A stretch of 64,000 nt of DNA from Sporomusa silvacetica DSM 10669 (GTDB lineage Bacteria > Bacillota > Negativicutes > Sporomusales > Sporomusaceae): contig NZ_LSLK01000057.1 of NCBI RefSeq assembly GCF_002257705.1, positions 1-64,000 of the forward strand. Reading direction: 5' to 3'. A model generated the notes under the pieces. It was given only the letters and a program-made list of their open reading frames with translations, had not been told where the DNA came from and did no database searches. The position numbers and the translations under genes were made by a program. The first letter of the stretch is position 1. The number at the start of each line of letters is the position of its first letter. Shown here one piece after another: positions 9,282-18,929 of this stretch.

Positions 9282-10550
9282 CTATTCCACTCTGAGGGCC
9301 ACAGATTTCTGATGAGCACATAAGCCCTCGACACTGGCTAAATGCATACAGGCTGCGGAAAGGTTCTTAGCGCCTTCTGCCGAGACCTTTTGATAGAACG
9401 ATGTTTTGATAAAGGTCCCCACCCATACCCCATTGGAATATTTGGCCGTCCCCGCTGTAGGCAGGATATGATTTGTGCCGGAAACATAATCGCCAAAAGA
9501 TACTGGTGTATATTTGCCGATAAATAAGGATCCATAGTTTGTTAATGCCTTGCTTACTTCGTCATCCTTACTTGTTTGCACTTCAAGATGCTCAGGCGCC
9601 AGCTCATTGGCTACTGCAATCGCTTCCTCTAAATCATCGACAAGCAGAATATGACCATTGTCTTCCCAGGCCTTCGCTGCTGTCTGCCCTGTTGGCAGCA
9701 TATTAACATATTGTTTTAATAAAGCTTCTACTTCAGCCACCAGTTTTTCACTTGTTGTAACAAGTATTCCTCTGGCTGACGGGTCATGCTCACACTGTGC
9801 CAGCAAATCGATAGCCACATATTCTGGTACCGCACTCTCGTCAGCGATAATCAGCACTTCGCTGGGGCCTGCCAGACTGTCAATGCCAACAGCTCCCATG
9901 ACCTGACGTTTGGCTTCATTAACAAATTTATTGCCAGGACCGACAATTAAATCCACCTTATCAATAGTTTGCGTACCATACGTATAAGCGGCTATGGCCT
10001 GAGCCCCACCCATAAGGTATACTTCATCAGCACCAGCGATATCCATCGCAACTAGCACAGCCGGATGAATAGCTTTGTGCTCCCGTGAAGGTGGGCAACA
10101 AGCCGCAACCCGCTTAACGCCGGCAACCTTAGCGGTGATGATTGACATCAGGGCCGAACTAGGCAAAGGGTAACGGCCGCCAGGTATGTACGCACCACAG
10201 GATTTCACCGGAATCAGCCGATGCCCCAGGGTTACTCCGGCCACATTGGATGCTACTTCGACAGGTTTAAGGCACTCTAACTGTTTTTCGGCAAAAAATT
10301 TAATCTGCGCAGCCGCATATTGCAAATGCTCAATAGTTGCTTTTTCTACTAAATTATACGCATTCTTAATCTCTTGACTACTGACCCTAATGCTGCCAGT
10401 ATCAATACCATCAAATTTCTTCGTAAGCTCCATAACAGCCTGATCGCCCTCAAGCTGCACCTTTTTCACAATGCCTGCTACTGTTTCTACCAACTCGTGA
10501 TCCTGTTGTATACTGCTGCTTTTCGGTGTTTTAAGTGCTTTCAATTCCAA
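9282..10550 (-). CDS. HisD-family NAD-dependent alcohol dehydrogenase (not a clear biosynthetic HisD)
   Basis: 422 aa, homologous to histidinol dehydrogenase across its length. The zinc/catalytic positions are kept: DLLAQCEHD, ELAPEHLEV, SFGDYVSGTNH, and a terminal GLCAHQKS histidine. The sequence around GAYIPGGRYPLPSSALM and GTAKYSNGVWVGTFIKT looks like the catabolic paralogues (for example sulfopropanediol dehydrogenase HpsN) rather than HisD of a his operon. No other his gene is near. It lies between an SDR and a sugar-type ABC importer, so oxidation of an imported polyol-like substrate is the best inference. The start is probably a TTG (10550 or 10544) after AAAGGA. Confidence 0.8.
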   Translation of the reverse strand: MELKALKTPKSSSIQQDHELVETVAGIVKKVQLEGDQAVMELTKKFDGIDTGSIRVSSQEIKNAYNLVEKATIEHLQYAAAQIKFFAEKQLECLKPVEVASNVAGVTLGHRLIPVKSCGAYIPGGRYPLPSSALMSIITAKVAGVKRVAACCPPSREHKAIHPAVLVAMDIAGADEVYLMGGAQAIAAYTYGTQTIDKVDLIVGPGNKFVNEAKRQVMGAVGIDSLAGPSEVLIIADESAVPEYVAIDLLAQCEHDPSARGILVTTSEKLVAEVEALLKQYVNMLPTGQTAAKAWEDNGHILLVDDLEEAIAVANELAPEHLEVQTSKDDEVSKALTNYGSLFIGKYTPVSFGDYVSGTNHILPTAGTAKYSNGVWVGTFIKTSFYQKVSAEGAKNLSAACMHLASVEGLCAHQKSVALRVE

Positions 10551-10655
10551 TCATCCTTTTCTTAACTATTTTCGCTGACTAACCCGCGCTAACGACTCCC
10601 TTCTTCATTAGTAAGCGGTAACAGCGGCTAAGTCGACTGTATGATATTCCTTTCA

Positions 10656-11423
10656 CTAACTTGCTAACCAGCCACCATCGACATAGATAATCTGGCCTGT
10701 AATATAATCGGAAGCTGGACTTGCTAAAAATATAACAGCACCGGCAAGATCGTCAGTGGTACCGATCCGTCCGGCAGGTATCCTGTTTGCAATCCATTTG
10801 TTATGTTCTTCATCCTGGAAAAAGCTCTCTGTCATCTGGGTGCGGAAATAGCCTGGACCAATAGCATTTACTTGAATATTATGTGCTGCCATTTCCACCG
10901 CCAGGGCTTTGGTAAACTGCAGTACACCGCCCTTAGAAGCACTGTATACAGTGGCTTCAGCAAGTCCAATATGACTGGCCAGGGAACCGGCATTAATAAT
11001 TTTGCCTTGTCTCGCGGGAATCATATATTTTACAGCCGCTTGCGAAGCAAAATACAAGCCCTTTAAATTTACCGCCATGATGGTGTCATAATCCTCAGGT
11101 GTTACCTCGACAATTCCCTTGGGAATTTCTGTCCCGGCATTATTGACAAGTATGTCCAAATGGCCAAATTCATCAACAACCGCTTGCATTGTTGACTTAA
11201 TGTCATCAAGCCTCGCTATATCAGCGGTTAGTGCTATTGCATTACCGCCGGATTTTTTTATCTGCTCAACTGTCTCATGAAGCTTGTCCGAACTTCGACC
11301 CACACAGGCAACCGCTGCTCCGGTTCCGGCCAAAGCAAGCGCATACCCCTTACCAAGACCATGCCCAGCACCAGTAACCACGGCAACTTTGCCTGACAAG
11401 CTAAAAAGCTGTTGATAATCCAT
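10656..11423 (-). CDS. Short-chain dehydrogenase/reductase
   Basis: About 255 aa with a classical SDR fold: nucleotide motif TGAGHGLG near the N-terminus, NNAG near residue 87, a catalytic Ser followed by YSASKGG with the Tyr-Lys pair near residue 157, and a C-terminal DYITGQIIYVDGGW. It resembles gluconate 5-dehydrogenase or 2-deoxy-gluconate dehydrogenase. It is the first gene of the operon that also encodes the HisD-like enzyme and ABC importer. The two dehydrogenases probably act in sequence or interconvert stereoisomers through a keto intermediate. The ATG at 11423 follows GAGGTG. Confidence 0.9.
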   Translation of the reverse strand: MDYQQLFSLSGKVAVVTGAGHGLGKGYALALAGTGAAVACVGRSSDKLHETVEQIKKSGGNAIALTADIARLDDIKSTMQAVVDEFGHLDILVNNAGTEIPKGIVEVTPEDYDTIMAVNLKGLYFASQAAVKYMIPARQGKIINAGSLASHIGLAEATVYSASKGGVLQFTKALAVEMAAHNIQVNAIGPGYFRTQMTESFFQDEEHNKWIANRIPAGRIGTTDDLAGAVIFLASPASDYITGQIIYVDGGWLAS

Positions 11424-11596
11424 TTTAAAAATCACCTCATAATTACTTCATTAAGAAAACAAACGTATATAGATAATTTTATGTTCTGCAAAGTTCGTGG
11501 AATTCCTCTAATTCATTCCACTATTTCCGTATTATTGTTTTAACGCGGTAAAGCTTTTAGGTCGAATTATACTCACAATAAAGATTTTTACAGACA

Positions 11597-11633
11597 CAGG
11601 CGGATGGTGTATTGCCAGTACACCACCCGCCTG
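11597..11633 (-). terminator. Strong hairpin downstream of the nucleoid-associated gene
   Basis: CAGGCGGATGGTGTA pairs with TACACCACCCGCCTG, 30 bp after the stop of the NA37-like gene. The T-tract is poor, so it may be a processed 3' end rather than a classic terminator. Confidence 0.55.
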
Positions 11634-11663
11634 CAAAACATTACATTACAGTAATTTCCAGAC

Positions 11664-12674
11664 TTACTTATTGACGATACTCCCAATTTTCTTCAATGCT
11701 ATCGACAAAGTACCATCCGGATTATTAATAAACTCGATATATTCATTGTTTTGAAAATAGTCTACAGGAAAAGTAATCTCAATGCCTGTATCGGTTTTAA
11801 TCTTATGACTTTTCCCTGCTTTGATGGCCAAATCTTTATCAATTTTCACTGTTGCGGGAATCCCAGCCTTTTCTACTTCCTGAATATACTCTTGCTGCAT
11901 GAGTGGCGAGGAAGGAAACACGGCCTTGCCTAACTCCACTGGATCCAGGTATTCAGATACCTCTGTGTTCTCAACAATATAACTCTTGCTTTTCAAGGCA
12001 GCTGTAACCGTACTTTCTCCATGGTTTTCGGCTACTGTCCGTGCAATCGAATTTACCAATTCGAGCGTACTCTTGGGAGAAATGAGCGAGCTGCATTCAA
12101 GTATGTGGTCAGCAATTATATATGTCTCTATGCCGTTAACTGCCCGCTTTTTCTCAATAAACTTAACGCCCAGCGAGTCCACGTCGATAAAGGCATATTC
12201 CTCAATCTTTTGCGAAAGGCTGGGTAAAATCGCATAATGGTTGATAATATCATTTTTGAGCTGATCATTCTCCTGGACTACTTGGTGAATAAAGCCCACC
12301 CGATTCGTGCATTTCAAGAGGCCAATTACCCGGTTATCATCGATAGTAAAATCACAGAGCAGCACATCGGTAGAGTCTAGCGTATCAGACTGAGCGATTG
12401 CTGTATACATTAATTCCGCTACATATACCGAGAAACTGATAAAGTCTAACGTACCGGCAATATACTCTGACATTTGACTTTTAAACTTGCTATTCGGATA
12501 AAAAGTACCTGATTTCGCATTTTGCCCGGTATACGATTTCTCAATATGCTTGGTTAAAAAGCTTATAACACTGTTACTCTCCCTATCTAATTCCTGCTGT
12601 GAAAAAACAGTGACCCCGGAATTAAAGTCTAATATGTGTAGAATTGCTCTGTTTATTGTGATCAACATTGGCAT
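11664..12674 (-). CDS. Nucleoid-associated protein (NA37/YejK family)
   Basis: 336 aa with the arrangement of the 37-kDa nucleoid-associated family: N-terminal ITINRAILHILD, a central DDNRVIGLLKCTNRVGFIH, and a C-terminal IKTDTGIEITFPVDYFQN with ALKKIGSI at the end. Family members bind the nucleoid and are often carried next to phage or defence genes. This copy is a single gene with its own hairpin. Initiation is at ATG 12674 or the second ATG at 12668, which is better spaced from GAGGA. Its role in this organism is not known. Confidence 0.85.
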   Translation of the reverse strand: MPMLITINRAILHILDFNSGVTVFSQQELDRESNSVISFLTKHIEKSYTGQNAKSGTFYPNSKFKSQMSEYIAGTLDFISFSVYVAELMYTAIAQSDTLDSTDVLLCDFTIDDNRVIGLLKCTNRVGFIHQVVQENDQLKNDIINHYAILPSLSQKIEEYAFIDVDSLGVKFIEKKRAVNGIETYIIADHILECSSLISPKSTLELVNSIARTVAENHGESTVTAALKSKSYIVENTEVSEYLDPVELGKAVFPSSPLMQQEYIQEVEKAGIPATVKIDKDLAIKAGKSHKIKTDTGIEITFPVDYFQNNEYIEFINNPDGTLSIALKKIGSIVNK

Positions 12675-12700
12675 CGTCCTCTTCTCTTCATGGTTGCTGA

Positions 12701-13009
12701 TTATATCTTTCTTGCTACTATTGCAATCCAGTCATTATCACATGCATAATTTGCTCCTGTCAAGTCACCCCAGACTTTCTCAATGACAAAACCATTTTCA
12801 TTCAACACCTGTGTAATTGTTGACAGTGAATAATCATGAAACCAAAGCCGATAGGTTTTACTATCTCCTGTTTCATCAATAACGATATACTGGTCTAACC
12901 AGGTATCGGCTTCGGGATAATCAAACCCCATCTCCAGCACGGCATGTCTATGAGGTCGCCAAAAACCTTCCTCATCGAAATACCACCTATTTTTTAGCCC
13001 TTCCCGCAT
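12701..13009 (-). pseudogene. Class I SAM methyltransferase, 3' remnant
   Basis: The open frame encodes only the C-terminal ~100 residues of a SAM-dependent methyltransferase: RWYFDEEGFWRPHRHAVLE, then LDQYIVIDETG and GFVIEKVWGDLTG. The SAM-binding Rossmann half (motif I, GxGxG) is missing. Directly upstream is the terminator of the next gene, and the frame runs back through that terminator to a stop codon. The remnant was therefore joined to the terminator by a deletion. No ribosome site precedes a suitable ATG. Confidence 0.7.
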
Positions 13010-13027
13010 CCTTAAGTTACGAAACAG

Positions 13028-13055
13028 AAAAACCCCTCCTTTTGCTAAAGAGGGG
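13028..13055 (-). terminator. Intrinsic terminator of the small Cys-rich gene
   Basis: On the minus strand CCCCTCTTT-AGC-AAAAGGAGGGG is followed by TTTTTCTGTTT. It starts about 24 bp after the stop codon of the 59-aa gene. Confidence 0.85.
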
Positions 13056-13078
13056 ATGATGTACAGATACAAGGGCAC

Positions 13079-13258
13079 CTACACCTTCTTTTGGGTCTTT
13101 TCCGCAAAGGCAAAGCACTCCTGGCCGGATGAGTCTTTGACAACAGCAGAAGGAATTCGGTGACTCTTAAATCTCATCGCCTTGCAGCCATAGGGGAAAA
13201 CCTTATCCCAGGTAATATAATAATACTGGCATTTTATACATATCGGTTTAGCGCTCAT
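13079..13258 (-). CDS. Small conserved four-cysteine protein
   Basis: 59 aa. It has CIKC near residue 7, a third Cys in FPYGCKA and a fourth in SGQECFAF, which together could bind one metal ion. The pattern ITWDxxFPYGCKAxxFKS...PSxVVxxSSGQxC is one I have seen in small clostridial proteins, sometimes mislabelled uracil-DNA glycosylase. The function is unknown. The Shine-Dalgarno site is weak (AGG eight bases before ATG), but a clean intrinsic terminator follows, which supports a real transcription unit. Confidence 0.7.
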   Translation of the reverse strand: MSAKPICIKCQYYYITWDKVFPYGCKAMRFKSHRIPSAVVKDSSGQECFAFAEKTQKKV

Positions 13259-13360
13259 TTTTAATACCTATATCAATGATTATTGGAGCTTCATATTTTA
13301 CATTTTACCCTATAGAAAACCATTGTGCAATTCCAATTGAAACTTAACCTTGAATCAACT

Positions 13361-13397
13361 AAAGGCCCCATAGACCAACTGTCTACGGGGCCTTTTA
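13361..13397. terminator. Terminator after the amino-acid permease, GTAGAC core
   Basis: AAAGGCCCCATAGAC pairs with GTCTACGGGGCCTTTT. It is a bidirectional stem with flanking A and T runs, 11 bp past the permease stop. Confidence 0.85.
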
Positions 13398-13407
13398 CTT
13401 AGTCACC

Positions 13408-14763
13408 CTACGCTTTTGGTTTCAATTTGTAGGCAATATACAAACACAGCAGCCAAACTGGCGCAATATACAGCGAGTATCGCATATCTGGCATAAATGC
13501 CATAATAACGACAACCAACACTAAAAAAGCCAAACAAAAATAAGACCCCAGTGGATAAAATGGCATTTTAAACACGAGCGGTTCCTTGGCCTGCACCCGC
13601 TGATTGCGGAACTTCAACTGGACAATTAAAATGATCGCCCAATTGATGATAATAGATATAGTTGCTAGAGCCATAAAATATAAGAAAACCTTTTCCGGAT
13701 CTAAATAGCTTACCAACACAGTGATTAAGGTAAACGTCGATGAAACTAACACTGCATTTACCGGCGCGCCAGCCGAATTAAGCTTACCAAAAAACTTCGG
13801 AGCATTTTTTTGCTGGGCCAGACCAAACAACATTCTGCCATTGCTATATAAGGCACTATTATACGCTGATAAGGCAGCCGTTAGAACTACAAAATTCAAC
13901 AAATTAGCCGCAGCGGAGATACCTACATGGGAAAATATCTGGACAAACGGGCTGCCTGTTGTCTCCATTTCATTCCAAGGAAATATTGCCAGAATAACCG
14001 TCATTGCGCCTACATAAAATAGCAATATTCTCCAAACCACCTGGTTAATGGCTTGCGGAATGATTTTCTTAGGATTTTCCGCCTCACCGGCAGTAATACC
14101 CACAAGCTCGACACCGCCAAAGGAAAACATAACTAAAACCAGTGACATAACAACTCCATATAGACCCATAGGAAAAAAGCCGCCATGGCTCCACAAATTA
14201 CTAATGCCGACAGGCTGCCCGCCATTGCCAACACCGAAAACAATCATCGCTATACCAAAAACAATCATCCCGATAATTGCCAATACCTTGATAATAGCAA
14301 ACCAAAATTCAAACTCGCCATAGGCTTTCACATTAATCACATTAATCAAGGTAACGAGCACCAGGCACACCAGCGCGGAAACCCAGGTAGGGATATCAGG
14401 CAGCCAATAATTGATATAAGTGCCGATAACCGATAATTCGGCCATCCCAACAACGACATAATTGAACCAATAGTTCCAGCCGGCAATAAAACCCGGCAGT
14501 TCCCCCCAATATTGATAGGCATACTGGCTAAACGAACCTGATACCGGATGGGCTACGGCCATTTCACCCAGCGCCCGCATAATGAAAAAGATAACAACAC
14601 CGCCAATCAAATAGGATAACGTAATGGCCGGTCCGGCCATCTTTACCACAGTAGCCGAGCCGTAAAACAACCCTGTACCAATAGCTCCCCCTAGTGCAAT
14701 CATCTGGATATGACGATTCTTGAGACCACGTCGGATGTGTTGCTCCGTATTTCTCGTTTTCAT
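13408..14763 (-). CDS. Amino-acid permease (APC family, ProY/AroP-like)
   Basis: 451 aa with about 12 membrane helices. The N-terminus RRGLKNRHIQMIALGGAIG, followed by GTGLFYGSA, is the substrate-binding signature of the amino-acid transporter group of APC permeases. GEMAVAHPVSGSF and the FSFGGVELVGITAGEA segment match ProY/AroP/LysP-type proton symporters. It starts 15 bp after the RND pump gene on the same strand with a good site (AGGGGGAG), so it is probably co-transcribed with the pump. The specificity is not readable. Confidence 0.9.
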   Translation of the reverse strand: MKTRNTEQHIRRGLKNRHIQMIALGGAIGTGLFYGSATVVKMAGPAITLSYLIGGVVIFFIMRALGEMAVAHPVSGSFSQYAYQYWGELPGFIAGWNYWFNYVVVGMAELSVIGTYINYWLPDIPTWVSALVCLVLVTLINVINVKAYGEFEFWFAIIKVLAIIGMIVFGIAMIVFGVGNGGQPVGISNLWSHGGFFPMGLYGVVMSLVLVMFSFGGVELVGITAGEAENPKKIIPQAINQVVWRILLFYVGAMTVILAIFPWNEMETTGSPFVQIFSHVGISAAANLLNFVVLTAALSAYNSALYSNGRMLFGLAQQKNAPKFFGKLNSAGAPVNAVLVSSTFTLITVLVSYLDPEKVFLYFMALATISIIINWAIILIVQLKFRNQRVQAKEPLVFKMPFYPLGSYFCLAFLVLVVVIMAFMPDMRYSLYIAPVWLLCLYIAYKLKPKA

Positions 14764-14778
14764 GTTGCTCCCCCTTCT

Positions 14779-17700
14779 TTACCTGTCTCCCTCTGCTTTG
14801 TCTGTCGGTTGTACCTTAAACCATACCGCATACATTGTCGGCAATGCAAGTAGTGTCAGCACCGTTGCGCCAAGCAAGCCGCCGCTGATAGCCACTGCCA
14901 TCGGCCCCCAAAAAGTGCTGGGGACCAACGGCAACATGCCAAGTATGGCCGCCGCTGCCGTTAACATAATGGGACGAAACCGCAGCACAGCAGAATTGAT
15001 GATAGCATCCCATGGTGTCTCCCCTGCTTTAATATGTTGTTCAATTTGGTCAATGAGAATAACCGAGTTACGGATAATCATGCCGCTAAGGGCTAAGATA
15101 CCAAGTTCGGCGACAAATCCCATTGGCCGCAGGGTTACTAACATGGCGAGACTAACTCCAATAATCCCGAGTGGTGCCGTAAGAATGGTCAGAATCATTA
15201 AGGATACCTTTTGCAGCTGCAGCATCAGCAGTATCATAATAACCAGGAGCATTATCGGCACTGTTTTAAGCAAAAAGCCTATAGAAGTATTGCTTTTTTC
15301 TGACGCCCCGGCAACCTCAATACTATAACCGGCCGGCAGGCTGTCCCGCAGCTGTTTTAGATTCTCATAAACCTTCTTAGTGGCATCATTACCAGTTACC
15401 CCGTCAATAACCTTTGCTTGTACAGTAATTGTTGGCTTTAGGTCATACCGCCAGATTAAACCATCCTCGCCCTCATAGCTTATTTTAGCAATTTGTTCTA
15501 AAGGTACAAATTTGCCGTTACCAATATGTACTGGCAAATCTTTAATACTAACTAAATTTTTCCGGTTTTGAGCATCAATGCGAAATACAATGCCCACAGT
15601 TTTGTCTTGTTCATAATATTCGGCGATAGATGCCCCCGATAGCTGGGTCTGTAAGTCCTGAGCCAAGCCTTGGCTGCTGATTCCCAGCATCCTAGCCTTA
15701 TCCTGGTCAATTGCCAAATGCATGACTTTGCTTTTTTCATTCCAGTCAAAGTTAATATTCTTCAGGGTCGGATTGCCTGCCATACTATCGCTAACCTGTT
15801 TCGCAAGCTCGCGTACCTGCTCATGGTCATAGCCGGAAACGCGCAGCATCACAGGATACGGCGAAGGCGGGCCGGTCTGAATTAGAGTAACATTTCCCCG
15901 CACATTCTCGAAGTTGTCGGCAAATAGCTGCGTGACTTTTTTCTGCAAGGCTTCCCGGGCGTTCAAGTCTTTAGCAACAATAATAAACTGCGCATAATTA
16001 TTGGCCGGCAGCTTGGGCTCGATCGTAAGGATAAAGCGTGGTGATCCCTTGCCAACATAATAGCTGTAAGCCTCAATATCCGGATCATCAGTAAGACTAG
16101 CTGCCAATTTTTGTGCTTCTAGCTCAGTGGCTGCTATGGCGGCGCCTTCCGGCAAAGTCATCTCAACAATGAGTTCCGGCCGAACTGAGGGCGGAAAAAA
16201 CTCCTGTTGTACAAACTTTAACAAAAATATCGAACCGATAAAACACCCTATTGTTATGGCCAGCACTAGCTTCTTGTTATACAAACACCATGTAAGTGTC
16301 TGCCGAAACAGTCGGTAAAACCTGGTATCATATAGATCATGACCTTCAGTAATTGTATGTTTGGGTTGGATTAATTTATAACCTAAGAGTGGAGTTACCA
16401 TAACCGATACCAGCCAGGAAATCAACAGCGCAATAGTCATAACAGGAAACAAACTACTGGTAAATTCAGCTGCCGACCCTTTGGAAAAACCGATGGGTAT
16501 AAAACCGGCGCAAGTAATCAGCGTGCCTGTAAGCATGGGGAAGGCGGTAGCCTTATAGGCATAGCAAGCGGCCTCAAAACGACCCCACCCCTGCTCTAAT
16601 TTTACCGTCATCATCTCAATAGAAATAATAGCATCATCGACTAATAAGCCCAACGCCATGATTAGCGCTCCCAGCGATACCTTATGCAAATCTATTCCGC
16701 CCATCTTCATACAGGCAAAGATACCGGCAATGACCAGGGGAATACATAAAGCAACAACAATACCAGAACGAAAACCAAGACTGAGAAAACTAACTACTAA
16801 TACAATAATAATAGCTTCCCATAGCGATTTAACAAAATCGGCAATTGATTCTTCAACCACTTTGGGTTGATTGGATACTTGACCAATTTCCATGCCCAGC
16901 GGCAAATCTTTTTTTATTAAGGAAATAGTTTTCCCCAGGTCTGCTCCCAGGGTAAGAATATTCCCCCCCTTTTCCATCGAAAGCGCCATACCGATGGCCG
17001 GCAGCCCATTAAAATACATTTTGGGCTCCATGGGGTCAACATAACTGCGCTCTATCTTGGCAATATCGCCCAAACGGAAGGTGCGCTCATTGACGCGAAT
17101 AGGCAGATTGCGAAGGCCTTCTACATTTTCAAACAACCCAGACACCCGCAGATATACATTATCTGAGACTGTTTCAACCATACCTGAAGCAGTCATCGCG
17201 TTTTGCGCTTTTACGGCAGCAATAATAATAGCAGGATCGATTCCCAGACTGGCTAGTTTACTGCTTTCCATCTCAACATAAATTTTTTCTGGTTGAACAC
17301 CGATAAGCTCAACCTTGCTCACATTACTTACCCCGAGTAAGCTTCTACGAATTTTCTCGGCTTTTTCCCGCATCTCTTCATAACTATAACCATCTGCTGT
17401 GAGGGCATAAATATTGCCAAAAACATCATCAAACCGGTCATTGAACGCAGGCCCAACTACTCCTTGGGGCAAGGTGCTTTTGATATCATTGACCATATTA
17501 CGCACTTCCACCCAAGTAGGCCGGACATCTTTTTCATTTACCGTATCTTTTAGATTCACATAGATCACAGCCTGACCTGGCCGTGAATAACTTTTTAGAT
17601 AATCCAGCCCCGGTGTATCCTGCAGCTTCTTTTCAATTTTGTCTGTTACTTGTTCTTCCACCTGCCTGGCACTTGCCCCCGGCCAGGAGACAGACACGAT

Positions 17701-17844
17701 CATCTGACGAATTACAAAATCGGGGTCTTCCATTCTCCCTAGCTGCTGATAGGACAATATTCCTGACAGGAATGTCAGCAACACAAAAAAATACACAAGT
17801 TGCTTATGGTTAAGAGCCCATTCGGTCAAATTAAGTTTACTCAT
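14779..17844 (-). CDS. RND efflux pump inner-membrane subunit (AcrB-like)
   Basis: 1021 aa, the normal size. It has 12 helices and two large periplasmic loops (residues ~35-330 and ~540-850). The proton-relay pair Asp-Asp is visible in LGLLVDDAIISIEMM. The N-terminus QQLGRMEDPDFVIRQMIVSV is typical of the VexF/HAE1-like branch. It exports drugs or hydrophobic compounds together with the adaptor encoded just upstream (ATGA overlap, 4 bp). An outer-membrane TolC partner is not in the window. An RND pump supports a two-membrane cell. Confidence 0.95.
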   Translation of the reverse strand: MSKLNLTEWALNHKQLVYFFVLLTFLSGILSYQQLGRMEDPDFVIRQMIVSVSWPGASARQVEEQVTDKIEKKLQDTPGLDYLKSYSRPGQAVIYVNLKDTVNEKDVRPTWVEVRNMVNDIKSTLPQGVVGPAFNDRFDDVFGNIYALTADGYSYEEMREKAEKIRRSLLGVSNVSKVELIGVQPEKIYVEMESSKLASLGIDPAIIIAAVKAQNAMTASGMVETVSDNVYLRVSGLFENVEGLRNLPIRVNERTFRLGDIAKIERSYVDPMEPKMYFNGLPAIGMALSMEKGGNILTLGADLGKTISLIKKDLPLGMEIGQVSNQPKVVEESIADFVKSLWEAIIIVLVVSFLSLGFRSGIVVALCIPLVIAGIFACMKMGGIDLHKVSLGALIMALGLLVDDAIISIEMMTVKLEQGWGRFEAACYAYKATAFPMLTGTLITCAGFIPIGFSKGSAAEFTSSLFPVMTIALLISWLVSVMVTPLLGYKLIQPKHTITEGHDLYDTRFYRLFRQTLTWCLYNKKLVLAITIGCFIGSIFLLKFVQQEFFPPSVRPELIVEMTLPEGAAIAATELEAQKLAASLTDDPDIEAYSYYVGKGSPRFILTIEPKLPANNYAQFIIVAKDLNAREALQKKVTQLFADNFENVRGNVTLIQTGPPSPYPVMLRVSGYDHEQVRELAKQVSDSMAGNPTLKNINFDWNEKSKVMHLAIDQDKARMLGISSQGLAQDLQTQLSGASIAEYYEQDKTVGIVFRIDAQNRKNLVSIKDLPVHIGNGKFVPLEQIAKISYEGEDGLIWRYDLKPTITVQAKVIDGVTGNDATKKVYENLKQLRDSLPAGYSIEVAGASEKSNTSIGFLLKTVPIMLLVIMILLMLQLQKVSLMILTILTAPLGIIGVSLAMLVTLRPMGFVAELGILALSGMIIRNSVILIDQIEQHIKAGETPWDAIINSAVLRFRPIMLTAAAAILGMLPLVPSTFWGPMAVAISGGLLGATVLTLLALPTMYAVWFKVQPTDKAEGDR

Positions 17845-18908
17845 AGCCGTACCTTCTGCCCTTCCCGCAGTTTCTGTACACCGCCGGTAGCAATGACTTC
17901 ACCATCCTGAAGTCCTTCCAGAACCTGCACCTTGCCATCACCAAAAGCCCCGACTTTTATGGGACGCAAACTGACTATCCCCGCTTGAATAACCCATACA
18001 TTCGGGGTATCGCCAGTCTGGTAAATGGCTGCCAGCGGAATATACACTGCTTGCTGGCTAGTGGAACTCCCCACAGCAACACTGGCAGTCATGCCTAAGT
18101 TCACGGCTGCCGGCGGGTTGATTAAACTAATTCTGACCTTATAAGTTCGGGCGACTTTATCAGCCACCGGGGAAATTTCCCGGACTTTTCCGACTGTGGT
18201 AACGTCAGGCAGCGCCCAAAAGCTAATATTCACTTGCTGGGCATTACGCATTTCGTCAATACGATTTTCCGGAACATTGATTTCAATTTCCCGTTCACCA
18301 CCCTTTACCAAGGTCATGACCGCCTGGCCGGCACTAACTACTTGCCCTGCTTCGACATTGACGTTGGAAATGACGCCATCACTATCTGCCACCAGCGAGG
18401 TATAGCCTAGCTGGTTAGCCCCTTGCGCATACTGGGCTGTTGACTGGTTGACGGTGGCCAGCGCGACTTCATACGTGTTCTCATATTGATCTAGCTGGGC
18501 ACGGCTAATCGCATTTTGCTCATACAACTTACGATAGCGTTCCAGGTTACTCTGGGCTAAACCCAATTGTGACTGAGCTGAAGCAACCTGAGCTGAGGAA
18601 ATGTTTACCGTTTGTTGTACATCCTTGGCATCGATTTCCATAAGGACATCCCCGGAATTAACTACGCTGCCAAGCTCAATGTTACGTCTGATAATTTTGC
18701 CACTAACCTGAAATGCCAGTTGAGTCTCATACCGCCCCCGTACTTCACCGGAATAGCTTGCAGTTTGCCCCATAGCATCCATTTTTATTGTTTGAGAGCG
18801 AACAAGCGGCGCTTCTTCCTGGACTGTTTCTGTCTTTGAACAGCCGGCAAAACTCAAAGATAGAATCATAATAGTCAGTGCAATGCAGCCAGCAATAACC
18901 TTTTGCAT
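17841..18908 (-). CDS. RND pump periplasmic adaptor (membrane fusion lipoprotein)
   Basis: About 355 aa. A signal peptide ends in a lipobox (LSFAGC). The biotinyl-lipoyl half (FQVSGKIIRRNIELGSVVNSG) is followed by a coiled-coil hairpin around residues 100-165, the second lipoyl half, and a beta-barrel part ending in EVIATGGVQKLREGQKVRL. It joins the inner pump to an outer-membrane duct. The in-frame GTG/ATG at 18929 lies before the ribosome site GGAGGGAGG, so ATG 18908 is chosen. Confidence 0.93.
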   Translation of the reverse strand: MQKVIAGCIALTIMILSLSFAGCSKTETVQEEAPLVRSQTIKMDAMGQTASYSGEVRGRYETQLAFQVSGKIIRRNIELGSVVNSGDVLMEIDAKDVQQTVNISSAQVASAQSQLGLAQSNLERYRKLYEQNAISRAQLDQYENTYEVALATVNQSTAQYAQGANQLGYTSLVADSDGVISNVNVEAGQVVSAGQAVMTLVKGGEREIEINVPENRIDEMRNAQQVNISFWALPDVTTVGKVREISPVADKVARTYKVRISLINPPAAVNLGMTASVAVGSSTSQQAVYIPLAAIYQTGDTPNVWVIQAGIVSLRPIKVGAFGDGKVQVLEGLQDGEVIATGGVQKLREGQKVRL

Positions 18909-18929
18909 AAGAAAGACCTCCCTCCACAT

